From NCBI GenBank assembly GCA_003228685.1, contig QIFC01000079.1, positions 1-64,000 of the forward strand: 64,000 bases of DNA, given 5' to 3'. This document shows positions 25,919 through 35,493 of the stretch, piece by piece. Within the stretch, counting starts at the first letter, position 1, and every line of letters starts with the position of its first letter. The position numbers and the translations under genes are program-made. This DNA is from Chloroflexota bacterium. Lineage in GTDB: Bacteria; Chloroflexota; Dehalococcoidia; DSTF01; RBG-16-68-14. The notes below the pieces were generated by a model. The model was not told the origin of the DNA and ran no database searches. It was given only the letters and a program-made list of their open reading frames with translations.

Positions 25919-26329
25919 ATGAAGCGTAACCTAGCAGCAACGGTTCTCTTCGGACTGGTACTGGTTCTAACTGCGGCATGTCCCGGAGACTCCAACGGCG
26001 GGAGCCAAGCTCAGGAATCTACGGCGTTCGTTGGCGCGGAGGTCTGGGAAGCGCTCGAAGAACAGACCGAAGTAGAAGTGTACATTTCGCTCACAAAGCT
26101 AGACACCCCGCTCGATGAGCAAACGACAGAAGTGAGGAGAGCGCACGCTGCTGCGGTGCAGGCTCGCGTCCTTCGTTCACTCACAGCGGCAGACATCTCG
26201 TCAGTTCGAAAGCTTCGATTTACGCCCGCGATCTCTGCGACCATCACCGCCAGCGGTCTCGAGAAACTGGCGGCCCACCCAGACGTGGAGGCAGTGCTGA
26301 TTCCCGGATTCGGGGAACGGGGCGGCTAA
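25919..26329 (+). CDS. Small lipoprotein with inhibitor-I9/subtilase-propeptide-like domain
   Basis: Lipobox-like LVLTAACPGDS; VEVYISL…RRAHAAAVQARVLRSL…FTPAISATITASGLEKLAAHPDVEAV. Confidence 0.6.
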   Translation: MKRNLAATVLFGLVLVLTAACPGDSNGGSQAQESTAFVGAEVWEALEEQTEVEVYISLTKLDTPLDEQTTEVRRAHAAAVQARVLRSLTAADISSVRKLRFTPAISATITASGLEKLAAHPDVEAVLIPGFGERGG

Positions 26330-26415
26330 ACAGGACGAGTAGGCAGGTTCAAGGCCGCCGGAACGACTTTCACGGTGGAGTAACGCCCTAGGCGCCGCCG
26401 CGATATCATCCTTTC

Positions 26416-27699
26416 ATGACGACCCGGTTACACTATGCGCTGCCCATAGCCAGCCAGTTGATCGCGAGCACCGCGCGGAGGCTGCGCGGCCTCCGCCCTA
26501 TCGACGTCCCGACAGAGGGCAGGCCGTTCATCATCGTCGCCGGTCTGGGCCGCTCAGGCACGAGCGCAGTGGCCCGCGTCTTGCACGAGTCCGGCATCTC
26601 CATGGGCGAGCACTTCCGCGACCCGGCCAAGGAAAACGCCGCCGGCTTCTACGAGGAGTTGGCGGTCTGCGACCTGAACGACGAGATGATGGCCGAATCC
26701 GGCATGGCCGGGCTGGGCCGCTATCCCTGGCGTTCTACGATGCTTGCCGTTGCGAAGCGTTTCGAGAAGGAGCTGGCCGCGCTGGCGAGCACCAACGCCG
26801 CAGGCTGGAAGGACCCACGCTTCAGCGTGACGCTTGAGGCCTGGCTGCCATACCTGTCCAGCCCGCCCAAGGTGATCGTCTGCCTCCGTAGCTCAGAAGC
26901 GTTCCTCCACTCGGTAGCGCAGATCTTCGGCCTGGTCGACCGTGACGTGATCGAACGCTGGTGGGCCCTCCAGTCGCGACGCCTGCTGGACGTCATCCGC
27001 GACTACGACCTCGATGCGACTTGCGTGGAGTACGACGACTTGATCCAGCGTCCCGAGGAGACGATCGCACAGCTCTCGGCGTTCGTCGGACAGCCACTGG
27101 ACGCCTCTTACATCGAGCCGAACCTGCGGCACCACACCTACCATATCCCGCACCGGATGGCGCCAATCTACAACGAAGTGCGCGCGCTCGGACCCGCAAA
27201 CCCAGCGCAGCCGCTCGTGACCGAAGGAGCACCCGCAACAGCGGAGATGATCGACGCCTACGTGCGGCAGGTCAGCGCGATCGACACCAGGATAGAGGCG
27301 GCGAACAGAGAGTGGGCCCGGCGCATTGGCGCACCGGCGCTGCACTTGGCGCACTATCAGGAGCTGGGCATCGACCCGACGGACGCCTACGCCGAGGGCC
27401 GCGCCGCGTCCGAGGCGTACATCACGGTGCTCAGCGAGGCGCAGATTGAACTGGGACCGATCGCGCCGCCCGCGGGCTTCGAGGACTACCATGAGGCGAC
27501 GCGAACGGCCGTCAACGATGCACGCCTGGTCGCTCAGCTCATGCTGCAGGCGGCCGAGCACCGGCGGGCCGTTGATGACGTGCTCAAGGAGTACGAGCTG
27601 CGCCTCTCTCCGAAGGCGATCGCCAAGACGCAGCAGCGACGCGCGCTGGAGTTCGAGCGCGGCCGCAGGTCGGCGGCGCGCGCGCAGCCGGGGCGCTAG
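26416..27699 (+). CDS. Sulfotransferase family protein
   Basis: FIIVAGLGRSGTSAVARVLHESGISMGEHF PAPS-loop-like motif. Confidence 0.8.
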   Translation: MTTRLHYALPIASQLIASTARRLRGLRPIDVPTEGRPFIIVAGLGRSGTSAVARVLHESGISMGEHFRDPAKENAAGFYEELAVCDLNDEMMAESGMAGLGRYPWRSTMLAVAKRFEKELAALASTNAAGWKDPRFSVTLEAWLPYLSSPPKVIVCLRSSEAFLHSVAQIFGLVDRDVIERWWALQSRRLLDVIRDYDLDATCVEYDDLIQRPEETIAQLSAFVGQPLDASYIEPNLRHHTYHIPHRMAPIYNEVRALGPANPAQPLVTEGAPATAEMIDAYVRQVSAIDTRIEAANREWARRIGAPALHLAHYQELGIDPTDAYAEGRAASEAYITVLSEAQIELGPIAPPAGFEDYHEATRTAVNDARLVAQLMLQAAEHRRAVDDVLKEYELRLSPKAIAKTQQRRALEFERGRRSAARAQPGR

Positions 27700-27700
27700 G

Positions 27701-30322
27701 TCACCCCTCGCTCTCCCAACGCACCAAAGTCTCGGTCGCGCGCGTGTAGCGTCCCGGTACGGCGTCCCGCCAGTCTCCCGGCAGCAGGATTACGAACGGC
27801 GACGCGCGGAAGAATTTGAACCTGTAATAGAGAATGCCCGTGAGGTGGAACTGCACTTGGCTACTGACGGAGCGCAACTCCGCGCGCAACGCGCCGGCTA
27901 CCTCATCGGGGACTTGGCCCGACGAATACGAGTCGCCAAGAAGCATGAGCGCCTCAACTTCATCGAGCTGGCCGGCGCGCAGCCACTCGAGGCGAGCACG
28001 CTCGAGATCCCCGAGGGCGGCGTACCAGCGACCGAGGGCGGTCCGGCCGGCGCCGTAGTCCGGATAGCGAGTGATCACGTAGTCGATCTGCTGGCCCGCC
28101 AGCTCCATTTCACCATCGCGGATCAGCGCCTCCGCCAACACGATCCGGTCTTCCTTTGTATCCCGCTCCAGGACTCGCTCCACGCAGCCTGTGAGCGCGT
28201 CCTGCCGTTCGACAGGGCCTGACGGCACGGGCTGTGCCGACAGCCACAGGAGCGCACAATCGTTGAGGACGACAGCTGAGTTGGCCACAATGTCGGAGAA
28301 ATGAGCAACTCGGAACGAGCTCTGGCTCCAGAATGGTGAATCAGCCAGGCCAAGATCCTGGAAGATAGCGTCTCCGTAGGCCTTTATAGCTTCGTCGCCC
28401 CAGTCGCTCAACTCAAGTGCCGTTCCCGCGACGAGCGAGACCGCAGGATCCCGGTTCGCGAACTTCATGGCGTTCAGCGCGGCAGACCTTGTGCCCTCGC
28501 GGTCAGTGGTCCTCGCCAGGAGCAACGCGAGGTTGGCGTAGCCAATGGCGCTCCTAGGTTCAAGCTCCAGCCCTTTGCGCAACTGACCGATAGCATTGTT
28601 CAGGAACACCGAGTCTCCAATCTCCAGGTAGACCTGACCTTGCACAACACCGAGTCTGAAGCGATAGATCGCGAGTTGTGGGTCAAGGTCAACGGCCCGC
28701 TGGGCCTCGTCGACTGCCTCCTCCCAACGCTGCGCGTTGGCATTCGTTAGGCCCTCGTTATAGTAGAAGTGGCCGATGTCGATGCGCCCCCATGTGATGA
28801 GCAAGCCTGCGATCGCGACGGGGATGGCGGCGCGAGCGGCCAGCCCCAGCCAGCGTCCCGGGATTGCCCATCCTGCCGTGAGGCCGGCCGGCGGTTCCGA
28901 CCCCTGACGCTCACGGTACGCGAGAGCGGCCACCGCACCGATCGCAGCCACGACGACGAGCACGCTCTTGAAGCCGTTCGGCGCTTCCATCAGGCTGAAG
29001 ATCGAGAACGCCGTCAACGAACCCGCGCACGCCACCAAGGTTAATCGCGTCTCACCGTCAGACTCGCGCAGACCACGGACGAGCAGCCAGCCCAGGCTTC
29101 CGATGAGCGCGAACATGGCGAGCACGCCGGGAATGCCCATATCCAACGCCGTCTGAAGGAACCCGTTGTGAGTGTGAACCGCGTGGTTAGGGAAGCGGCC
29201 ACTGTACTCCGGATAGAGGAACCCAAACATGCCAGGACCTGTACCCAACAGGGTGTTGTCGCTGAACATCTCGGCGCCCGCGCCCATCACGTCAAGGCGG
29301 GGGGTGCCTGACTCGCGGAAGAGCCAGATCGGACGCGCCTCGACCTCACTCGCAGCAAAAGCGAATGCTACTATGGCCATCGCCAACCCGAAGGCCACAA
29401 CGCCGAGATAGATTCGCTCGGTCGAGGTCTCGGGCTTGAGACGACGGATGAACCCACGACCGCCCGGCGTCAACGCGAGCAGTAACACAACGGTCACAGC
29501 GCCACCCCCAAAGCCGCCTAGCCAGCTCGCCCTAGCCAGCGTCAGGAACATCGCCAGCAGGACGACGAGGATCGCCAGTCCGATGGCCACGCGCAGGACG
29601 GACGCGTAGCCGCGAACGAGCCCAACAAGGAAAAACGGCAACGTCATGGCGAAGATGCCGCCTAGGATATTCGGGTGATCGCCGACGCCGTGTGCCTTCG
29701 GCACGGTCGGAGGAATGAGATCGCCGAACGAGAGGCTGCCGCGAACGGACTCCGTCAACCGCAGCCAATCGATGTAATCGCCCGCCACGATCCAGACTGT
29801 GCTGACGGCTGCTGCTAGGACGGCAAGCATCAGCGCCCACTCCACCTGCCAGCGCCGGAGTATGTGCCTATCGGAGAGCACATAAAAGATGCTGACCGCC
29901 ATGAGCACAATGAGTGAAACTTCCAGACTGACTCGCCAGTTAAGAGACTCAGCGGTCGCCAGCAGATAGGCGCCCAGCAACGCCACGATCGCCACATCGA
30001 GCGGGCTGCCGCCGGGCAGCCGACGGGCGATGACAAGGGAGGCCAGATATGGGATCAGTACGACGCCAGTCACGGCATGTAATACTATCGTGGCGTTGAA
30101 GACGCCTAGTTGCAAATACGGCAACGGCGTGATGATGTAGAAACCAAGCCAAGAAGCGATCAGCGCGACGACGAGCAGAGCCACGAGCTGATCTAACGTG
30201 AGAGAGACAGGAATTGATCGCGTTGGCTGCCGGCCCTTGGCTTCGGTCTTCGTGAACGGTCCTGGTGTTGTTGCCATCTTCCTCCGCGGCGCCGTAGATC
30301 GTTTAACGGTAGCCATGCGCAA
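27701..30322 (-). CDS. O-antigen ligase/polymerase-like membrane protein with C-terminal TPR region
   Basis: Multi-TM; GDHPNILGGIFAMTLPF, FPNHAVHTHNGFLQTALDMGIPGVLAM; TPR-like repeats in the C-terminal half. Confidence 0.82.
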   Translation of the reverse strand: MRMATVKRSTAPRRKMATTPGPFTKTEAKGRQPTRSIPVSLTLDQLVALLVVALIASWLGFYIITPLPYLQLGVFNATIVLHAVTGVVLIPYLASLVIARRLPGGSPLDVAIVALLGAYLLATAESLNWRVSLEVSLIVLMAVSIFYVLSDRHILRRWQVEWALMLAVLAAAVSTVWIVAGDYIDWLRLTESVRGSLSFGDLIPPTVPKAHGVGDHPNILGGIFAMTLPFFLVGLVRGYASVLRVAIGLAILVVLLAMFLTLARASWLGGFGGGAVTVVLLLALTPGGRGFIRRLKPETSTERIYLGVVAFGLAMAIVAFAFAASEVEARPIWLFRESGTPRLDVMGAGAEMFSDNTLLGTGPGMFGFLYPEYSGRFPNHAVHTHNGFLQTALDMGIPGVLAMFALIGSLGWLLVRGLRESDGETRLTLVACAGSLTAFSIFSLMEAPNGFKSVLVVVAAIGAVAALAYRERQGSEPPAGLTAGWAIPGRWLGLAARAAIPVAIAGLLITWGRIDIGHFYYNEGLTNANAQRWEEAVDEAQRAVDLDPQLAIYRFRLGVVQGQVYLEIGDSVFLNNAIGQLRKGLELEPRSAIGYANLALLLARTTDREGTRSAALNAMKFANRDPAVSLVAGTALELSDWGDEAIKAYGDAIFQDLGLADSPFWSQSSFRVAHFSDIVANSAVVLNDCALLWLSAQPVPSGPVERQDALTGCVERVLERDTKEDRIVLAEALIRDGEMELAGQQIDYVITRYPDYGAGRTALGRWYAALGDLERARLEWLRAGQLDEVEALMLLGDSYSSGQVPDEVAGALRAELRSVSSQVQFHLTGILYYRFKFFRASPFVILLPGDWRDAVPGRYTRATETLVRWESEG

Positions 30323-30385
30323 GTGCGCCGGTCAAACCTCGACCGCGATTGCGAACAAGCGATATGATGATGGCGCACCAACACC

Positions 30386-31090
30386 ATGAGTACCATCGGC
30401 GCGATCCTCTATGATGCAGGGCGCACGCTATTGCGCCCGAGAATGGAAGCACCAGACATCTGGGACTTCCTGGGAGCCCAGTTGGGCCTGAAGCTGACGC
30501 GAGAGCGGGCGCTGCCGGACATCGGCCACCACTTCTATTCTCGCTTTGGCGAGGACGGCATGGGCGCATACGACTCCGACGAGGCAGCGGGGAGCTTCTG
30601 GGCCTCATATTACATGCAGGCCATGCGCGACGCGGGCGTCGACCTCGCGGAAGAGACGCTGCATTCAGCAGCCGACGCGCTCTACGACTGGTACCAGGAG
30701 CCGGAGCAGTGGGAGACGTACCCTGAGACGCTCGAAACGTTGGAGCAGGCCGGCAAGCTCGGGTTGACCCAGGGGGTTATCTCAGACTGGGGTACGGACC
30801 TGGTTCCGATTCTCCACGCCCACGAAGTGACCCGTCACCTCGACTTCGTCGTCGCGTCCGCAGCAGTAGGCAGCGCCAAACCGCACCCCGACATCTTCCG
30901 CTATGCGTTGACCCGCGGGCGGCTCCAGCCGCACGAGGTCGTGTACGTGGGCGACTCGTACGTCTCGGACGTGCTTGGTGCACGGACCGCCGGCATCGAG
31001 GCCGTGTTGATAGACAGAGAAGGGCGCGCGCCAGATGTCGACTGTCCCGTGATCACGTCGCTACTCGAACTGTTCGACCTGATCGACTAG
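30386..31090 (+). CDS. HAD-superfamily hydrolase
   Basis: AILYDAGRTLL…GVISDWGTDL…AKPHPDIFRYAL…VYVGDSYVSDVLGARTAGIEAVLIDR. Confidence 0.87.
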   Translation: MSTIGAILYDAGRTLLRPRMEAPDIWDFLGAQLGLKLTRERALPDIGHHFYSRFGEDGMGAYDSDEAAGSFWASYYMQAMRDAGVDLAEETLHSAADALYDWYQEPEQWETYPETLETLEQAGKLGLTQGVISDWGTDLVPILHAHEVTRHLDFVVASAAVGSAKPHPDIFRYALTRGRLQPHEVVYVGDSYVSDVLGARTAGIEAVLIDREGRAPDVDCPVITSLLELFDLID

Positions 31091-31098
31091 GTATCGTC

Positions 31099-31650
31099 GT
31101 GCTGCTCTACCTTATCCGGCACTCCGCCGTCGCGCCGGACCCCAACCTACCAGGCCCGCAATGGCACCTCTCGCCAGAAGGCCGTGAGGCGGCGGACGCG
31201 TTGGCCCACGAGCCGGTCTGGAAGGAGTTGCGCGGCATACACACGAGCGTCGAGCCAAAGACGGTTGCGACAGCGCAGCGCATCGCTGCGCCCAACGAGC
31301 TGCCTATCAGGATCGAGCGCGACTTGCGGGAGGTGGAAGGCCGCGCTTGGGTGGAGGGGGGCTACGCGAACCTCGTGCGCGACTATCTGGCCGGCGAGGC
31401 GCCGGTTGGCTGGGAACCGCTCGCAGCTGCAAAAGCTCGCGTGCGAGCGTGCATCGAGGGCATCGTGGAACGGCACGCCGACCTGAGCGTCGGCATCGTC
31501 TCGCACGGCATCGTGCTGACGCTCTACTTAGCTGACGTGCTCAGCCTCGACGCCAACGCGGCGATCGACCTGTGGGAGAGCATCCGCTTTCCGGACGTAG
31601 CGATCTTCGATCCAGAGAACAGGCGTTTCGAGAGGGCGTTTGGCAGCTAG
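31099..31650 (+). CDS. Histidine phosphatase family protein
   Basis: LIRHSAVAPDPNLPGPQWHLSPEGREAADAL…VSHGIVLTLYL. Confidence 0.85.
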   Translation: MLLYLIRHSAVAPDPNLPGPQWHLSPEGREAADALAHEPVWKELRGIHTSVEPKTVATAQRIAAPNELPIRIERDLREVEGRAWVEGGYANLVRDYLAGEAPVGWEPLAAAKARVRACIEGIVERHADLSVGIVSHGIVLTLYLADVLSLDANAAIDLWESIRFPDVAIFDPENRRFERAFGS

Positions 31651-32228
31651 GGTGTCAGAATCTCCACACGGAATGCGAACCCCGACGAACCGTCGTCCCA
31701 GGATGCAGACACCTCGATCGCATAGTCGCCCGCAGGCAGTGATGCGAGATCCAGCGGTTGCGATGCGAACGGCCCGAACGCGAGGTCCGCGCGTGTGGAT
31801 CTCCGCAGATCGTCCATTGGCGCCTCTACCTTCCCATCCAACAGCTCTTCCGCAAGGCTGAAGTCGGGCCGCCACGCATACCCAGAAACGGAATCTGGCT
31901 CGGCTGAGAACGTCAGCTCTGGGCTGGCGCCAAGCGGAACCTCTAGCGCAGTACCAGGAAGAGGAACCGTGACGGACGGATGAAAATTGGCGGCGCAATT
32001 ATCCGACCGCCAGTTGACGGAGACCATAGCATCATCCTGCCGCTGGTCGCCGTATGAGAGCGCAGCGCCCGGCACCGGCACATCGTCCGATGTCTGGCAA
32101 CCACTGCGCGACGAGTCCTTGGCTGATGGAGTCGTGGTTGCGATCAGATCGACCGCAGGTGCGTTTGCCGCGCTCGCACAAGCCGCGAACGACGCGACCA
32201 TGACAATCAACAACATCGACCGCCACAT
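31647..32228 (-). CDS. Hypothetical secreted/lipoprotein
   Basis: Signal-like N-terminus MLLIVMVASFAACASAAN; convergent overlap with 31650. Confidence 0.55.
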   Translation of the reverse strand: MWRSMLLIVMVASFAACASAANAPAVDLIATTTPSAKDSSRSGCQTSDDVPVPGAALSYGDQRQDDAMVSVNWRSDNCAANFHPSVTVPLPGTALEVPLGASPELTFSAEPDSVSGYAWRPDFSLAEELLDGKVEAPMDDLRRSTRADLAFGPFASQPLDLASLPAGDYAIEVSASWDDGSSGFAFRVEILTP

Positions 32229-32237
32229 AACGAACGT

Positions 32238-32246
32238 AGTATAGCA
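32238..32246 (-). promoter_or_regulatory. Extended -10 TGCTATACT for the 32228 gene
   Basis: TGC-TATACT on the minus strand; predicted TSS about 3 nt before ATG. Confidence 0.5.
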
Positions 32247-32287
32247 GGCCCCCGCCTACAATAAGACCTGATGGCCGCAAGAGACAA

Positions 32288-32313
32288 GACTCTTCGCTGC
32301 GCTCAGAGTGACA
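32288..32313 (+). repeat. Dispersed repeat copy 2: GACTCTTCGCTGCGCTCAGAGTGACA
   Basis: Near-identical to 4637-4663. Confidence 0.7.
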
Positions 32314-32323
32314 GTCGTTCGCT

Positions 32324-32653
32324 CTAGCCTATCTCCATGGGGTTATGGAAGCAGGTTCGCTCGCCGGTGTGGCATGCGGGACCGATAGGGTGGACGCGAA
32401 CGACGACGGCGTCGACATCACAGTCGGCCGCGAGGCTCTCGACGTGGAGGACGTTGCCTGAGGTGTCGCCTTTGCGCATCAGCTTGTTCTCCGCGCGGCT
32501 GAAGCGCCAGACCTCCTTCGTCTCCTGCGTCTTCTTTACAGCCTCCTGGTCCATATAGAAGAGCGTCAACACTTCGCCGCTATCGGCGTCCTGAATGATC
32601 GCGGGGATCAGGCCGTCTCCTTTCGCGAAGTCCAATTCGTTAGCTTCGGTCAT
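32324..32653 (-). CDS. hisI: Phosphoribosyl-AMP cyclohydrolase
   Basis: GLIPAIIQDADSGEVLTLFYMDQEAVKKT…DCDVDAVVVRVHPIGPACHTGERTCF. Confidence 0.96.
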   Translation of the reverse strand: MTEANELDFAKGDGLIPAIIQDADSGEVLTLFYMDQEAVKKTQETKEVWRFSRAENKLMRKGDTSGNVLHVESLAADCDVDAVVVRVHPIGPACHTGERTCFHNPMEIG

Positions 32654-32665
32654 GTTGCTCCCTGT

Positions 32666-33430
32666 TCATTGCTTCGGCCGCACGGGAATACCGGCGGCTG
32701 TTAACTGTCGTTTAGTCTCTTCGATGCTAAAGGTACCAAAGTGGAAGATGCTGGCGGCTAGCACCGCGTCAGCTTTGCCGGCAAGGATAGCTTCGGCCAT
32801 GTGCGACGGTTCGCCGCAACCGCCGGATGCGATCACCGGTACCTCCACCGCTTCAGAAATCGCCTTCGTCAGAGGTAGGTCGTAGCCGGTCTGGTGGCCG
32901 TCCGCATCCATCGACGTAAGGAGTATCTCCCCCGCGCCCAACTCTACGACGCGCTGCGCCCACTCGACGGCGTCGAGGTCGCGTGGGCGGCGGCCCCCAT
33001 GCGTGTAGACCTCCCACTTACCCTCGGCGACGCCCTTTGCATCGATCGCGACGACGATGTTCTGGTTGCCGAAGCGCTGAGCGCAGCTCGAGATGACTTC
33101 CGGATCGTCGACGGCTGACGTGTTGAGCGACACCTTGTCGGCGCCCAGTTCCAGCAGCATGCGTACGTCTTCGGGCGAACGAACACCGCCTCCGACCGTG
33201 AACGGAATAAAGACCTGATCGGCCACCTTCGCGACCATGTCATAAACCGTCTGGCGATTGTCCGACGAGGCCGTGATATCGAGGAACACCAGCTCGTCGG
33301 CGCCCTGCTCCTCATAGACGCTGGCGAGTTCGACGGGGTCGCCGGCGTCGCGCAGCTCCACGAACGAGATGCCCTTCACCACACGTCCGTTCTCGACGTC
33401 GAAACAGGGGATGACGCGCTTCGTTAGCAT
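32666..33430 (-). CDS. hisF: Imidazole glycerol phosphate synthase cyclase subunit
   Basis: [22 protein letters not shown]…[13 protein letters not shown]…[14 protein letters not shown]. Confidence 0.97.
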   Translation of the reverse strand: MLTKRVIPCFDVENGRVVKGISFVELRDAGDPVELASVYEEQGADELVFLDITASSDNRQTVYDMVAKVADQVFIPFTVGGGVRSPEDVRMLLELGADKVSLNTSAVDDPEVISSCAQRFGNQNIVVAIDAKGVAEGKWEVYTHGGRRPRDLDAVEWAQRVVELGAGEILLTSMDADGHQTGYDLPLTKAISEAVEVPVIASGGCGEPSHMAEAILAGKADAVLAASIFHFGTFSIEETKRQLTAAGIPVRPKQ

Positions 33431-33496
33431 GACGGTTGGTGATCAGTTGCTGATTTCGAGACTTGAGGATTCTCTTCAGGTTGGACGAAGACGTTC

Positions 33497-33890
33497 TCAG
33501 CCTTGGTCGGCGGTTTGCTCAGCTTTAGAGGATTGGTCTGCAACATCGATGAGTTGATCAAACATGGAGACGACGGACTCTCCGAGATCTATCGTTCTAG
33601 CCGCATCTGACGGGCTGACTCGTATCCCGTGAGCGGCTGGACTGGCCAATCTTAATGACACCGTTGACTGAGTCAACTAGGTTCTTTGTCAAAATGCCGC
33701 GCTCGAGCAACTCTATGAGAAGGTCATAGGTTGAAGAATCCCGTCTCGCCCTCGAAGCAGTCTTGGCAGAAGGAGGTACAGCTTCAGCCAGACGTCCTAC
33801 TCTCTCTTCAAGCTCTCGCCGCATCTCGACCAGAGCCAGCTCGGGTTGGTCTGTCGCACTGAAATGGGAAGCTCTGTGCTCAGTGTTCAT
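33497..33890 (-). pseudogene. Small HEPN-like protein, apparent +1-nt frameshift near 33645
   Basis: ORF 33597-33890 reads ELALVEMRRELEERVGRLA…LLIELLERGILTKNLVDSVNGVIKIG; the +1 frame continues LASPAAHGIRVSPSDAARTIDLGESVVSMFDQLIDVADQ… to TGA at 33497; the 394-nt span minus 1 is 131 codons. Confidence 0.55.
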
Positions 33891-33910
33891 GGTTGAGACT
33901 CATCACCATT

Positions 33911-34318
33911 CTATTCTTGAAGTTCCTCACTCATACTATCGGCTTCGGACTTGGAAGCCAAAATGAGTTCGACCATTTCTTCAAACTCGGATCTAGCAGC
34001 CTCCGTGCTCTCAGTTGTCTCTTGAAACTCATCGGTCATGTCGCCTTTGATCTCGAATGGGCCGAGTTTGAAGCCAAGCCCGGTGATTCGCAGCCTAGAA
34101 GCAACTTCAGGCACGAACAACACGAGGATGGGAACGTAGGGAACGACCGCAGCAAAAACCAGGAGTGCAACAATCTGTTCATCAATCTGGACGCTCACGT
34201 CGACTTCGTCTCCAACAGCGGCCAAGACGGCGATAACAAACGCCGCCGACATTAGAATCAGAGCATGCGCCACGAGAGCGATCAGTGCGCCTGTCCTCCC
34301 TGTCACGAGTGGCTTCAT
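33911..34318 (-). CDS. Two-TM membrane protein of unknown function
   Basis: 135 aa, two hydrophobic segments then acidic coiled tail (TESTEAARSEFEEMVELI). Confidence 0.6.
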   Translation of the reverse strand: MKPLVTGRTGALIALVAHALILMSAAFVIAVLAAVGDEVDVSVQIDEQIVALLVFAAVVPYVPILVLFVPEVASRLRITGLGFKLGPFEIKGDMTDEFQETTESTEAARSEFEEMVELILASKSEADSMSEELQE

Positions 34319-34361
34319 ATCTCGCCTTCCGCCGACTTATCTCACACCGATCCTGTCCGGC

Positions 34362-35084
34362 CTAGGATAGCAGTTTCAGCCGCATCAGCGCTTCCGGGAG
34401 CTGGACGCGCCCGTCGTAGAGCGCGAGGCCGACGATGGCCCCTTCGACGCCGAGTTCGGAGAGGCGCGTAAGGTTCTCGACCTCGGCGACGCCTCCAGCG
34501 GCGATCAGCGGGCACTCCGTCGCGCCGACCATGGTCTCGATCATCTCATAGTTCGGCGACTCGAGCATGGCGTCGCGGTTGATGTCCGTATAGACGAAAC
34601 GCGGCACGCCGAGTCCCGCCAGCGTCCGAAGGAACGATTCCGCCTGGAGTTTCGTCTCTTCACGCCAGCCCTCGACGGCGACGACGCCTCCCCGTGCGTC
34701 GATCGAGACGACGATACGCTCGCCGTGGCGCCGCGATGCTTCGGCTGCCAGTTCAGGATCGCGCACGGCGGCGGTACCGAGGATGACGCGATCGGCGCCG
34801 GTATCGAGCCAGGCCTGTACGGCGTCCAGCGTGCGGACCCCGCCTGCGACCTGTACCGGAAGCTCGACGGCTTCGATGATGCGCCGCACGACGTCATCGT
34901 TGACCGGACGGCCTTCGCGCGCACCGTCCAGGTCGACGACGTGAATGCGAGTCGCGCCTTCGCCAGCCCAGCGGTGAGCCATTTCAACAGGATCATCCGA
35001 AAAGACGGTCTCGCGAGCGTAGTCACCCTGGGTCAGCCGCACACAGCGGCCGCCGCGCAGGTCGATAGCGGGGATAACCTCCAC
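34362..35084 (-). CDS. hisA: 1-(5-phosphoribosyl)-5-[(5-phosphoribosylamino)methylideneamino]imidazole-4-carboxamide isomerase
   Basis: MEVIPAIDLRGGRCVRLTQGDY…VQVAGGVRTLDAVQ…IAAGGVAEVENLTRL. Confidence 0.96.
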   Translation of the reverse strand: MEVIPAIDLRGGRCVRLTQGDYARETVFSDDPVEMAHRWAGEGATRIHVVDLDGAREGRPVNDDVVRRIIEAVELPVQVAGGVRTLDAVQAWLDTGADRVILGTAAVRDPELAAEASRRHGERIVVSIDARGGVVAVEGWREETKLQAESFLRTLAGLGVPRFVYTDINRDAMLESPNYEMIETMVGATECPLIAAGGVAEVENLTRLSELGVEGAIVGLALYDGRVQLPEALMRLKLLS

Positions 35085-35088
35085 GCAG

Positions 35089-35493
35089 TCAGCCGTCCCT
35101 GCGGCGGCGGAGTTCGCGCTGAATCAGCCGCTCCTCCATGTCGCGACCCCACAAGTACGGCGCCACAAAGTTAGAGACGAACTCCCACGCAAGGAACGCG
35201 CCCCAGATTACGGCCACCCAGATCGACCAAGAGATGCCGTTGCCGGGCCCTCCAGTCTGCCAGTCGATCAGCACGAAGAAGCCGTTGAGCGCCAGGTAAA
35301 CGAAGAGATGGCGAACGAAGCGCAGTCTCCGCCGGACGATCTGTCTCACATGTCTGTACTCTGCCGCGTCATCCATATCCATATCGATTACCCCATCATC
35401 GTCATCAGACGCTCCTATGTGCACGCCGCGACTGCCCGCGTAGAAGCGGAAGAACGGGAAGTCGATCTCAACACCATCATCGTGGCGGCTCAT
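35089..35493 (-). CDS. 2TM-domain protein
   Basis: VRRRLRFVRHLFVYLALNGFFVLIDW…WEFVSNFVAPYLWGRDMEERLIQREL; overlaps the hisH stop. Confidence 0.65.
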   Translation of the reverse strand: MSRHDDGVEIDFPFFRFYAGSRGVHIGASDDDDGVIDMDMDDAAEYRHVRQIVRRRLRFVRHLFVYLALNGFFVLIDWQTGGPGNGISWSIWVAVIWGAFLAWEFVSNFVAPYLWGRDMEERLIQRELRRRRDG

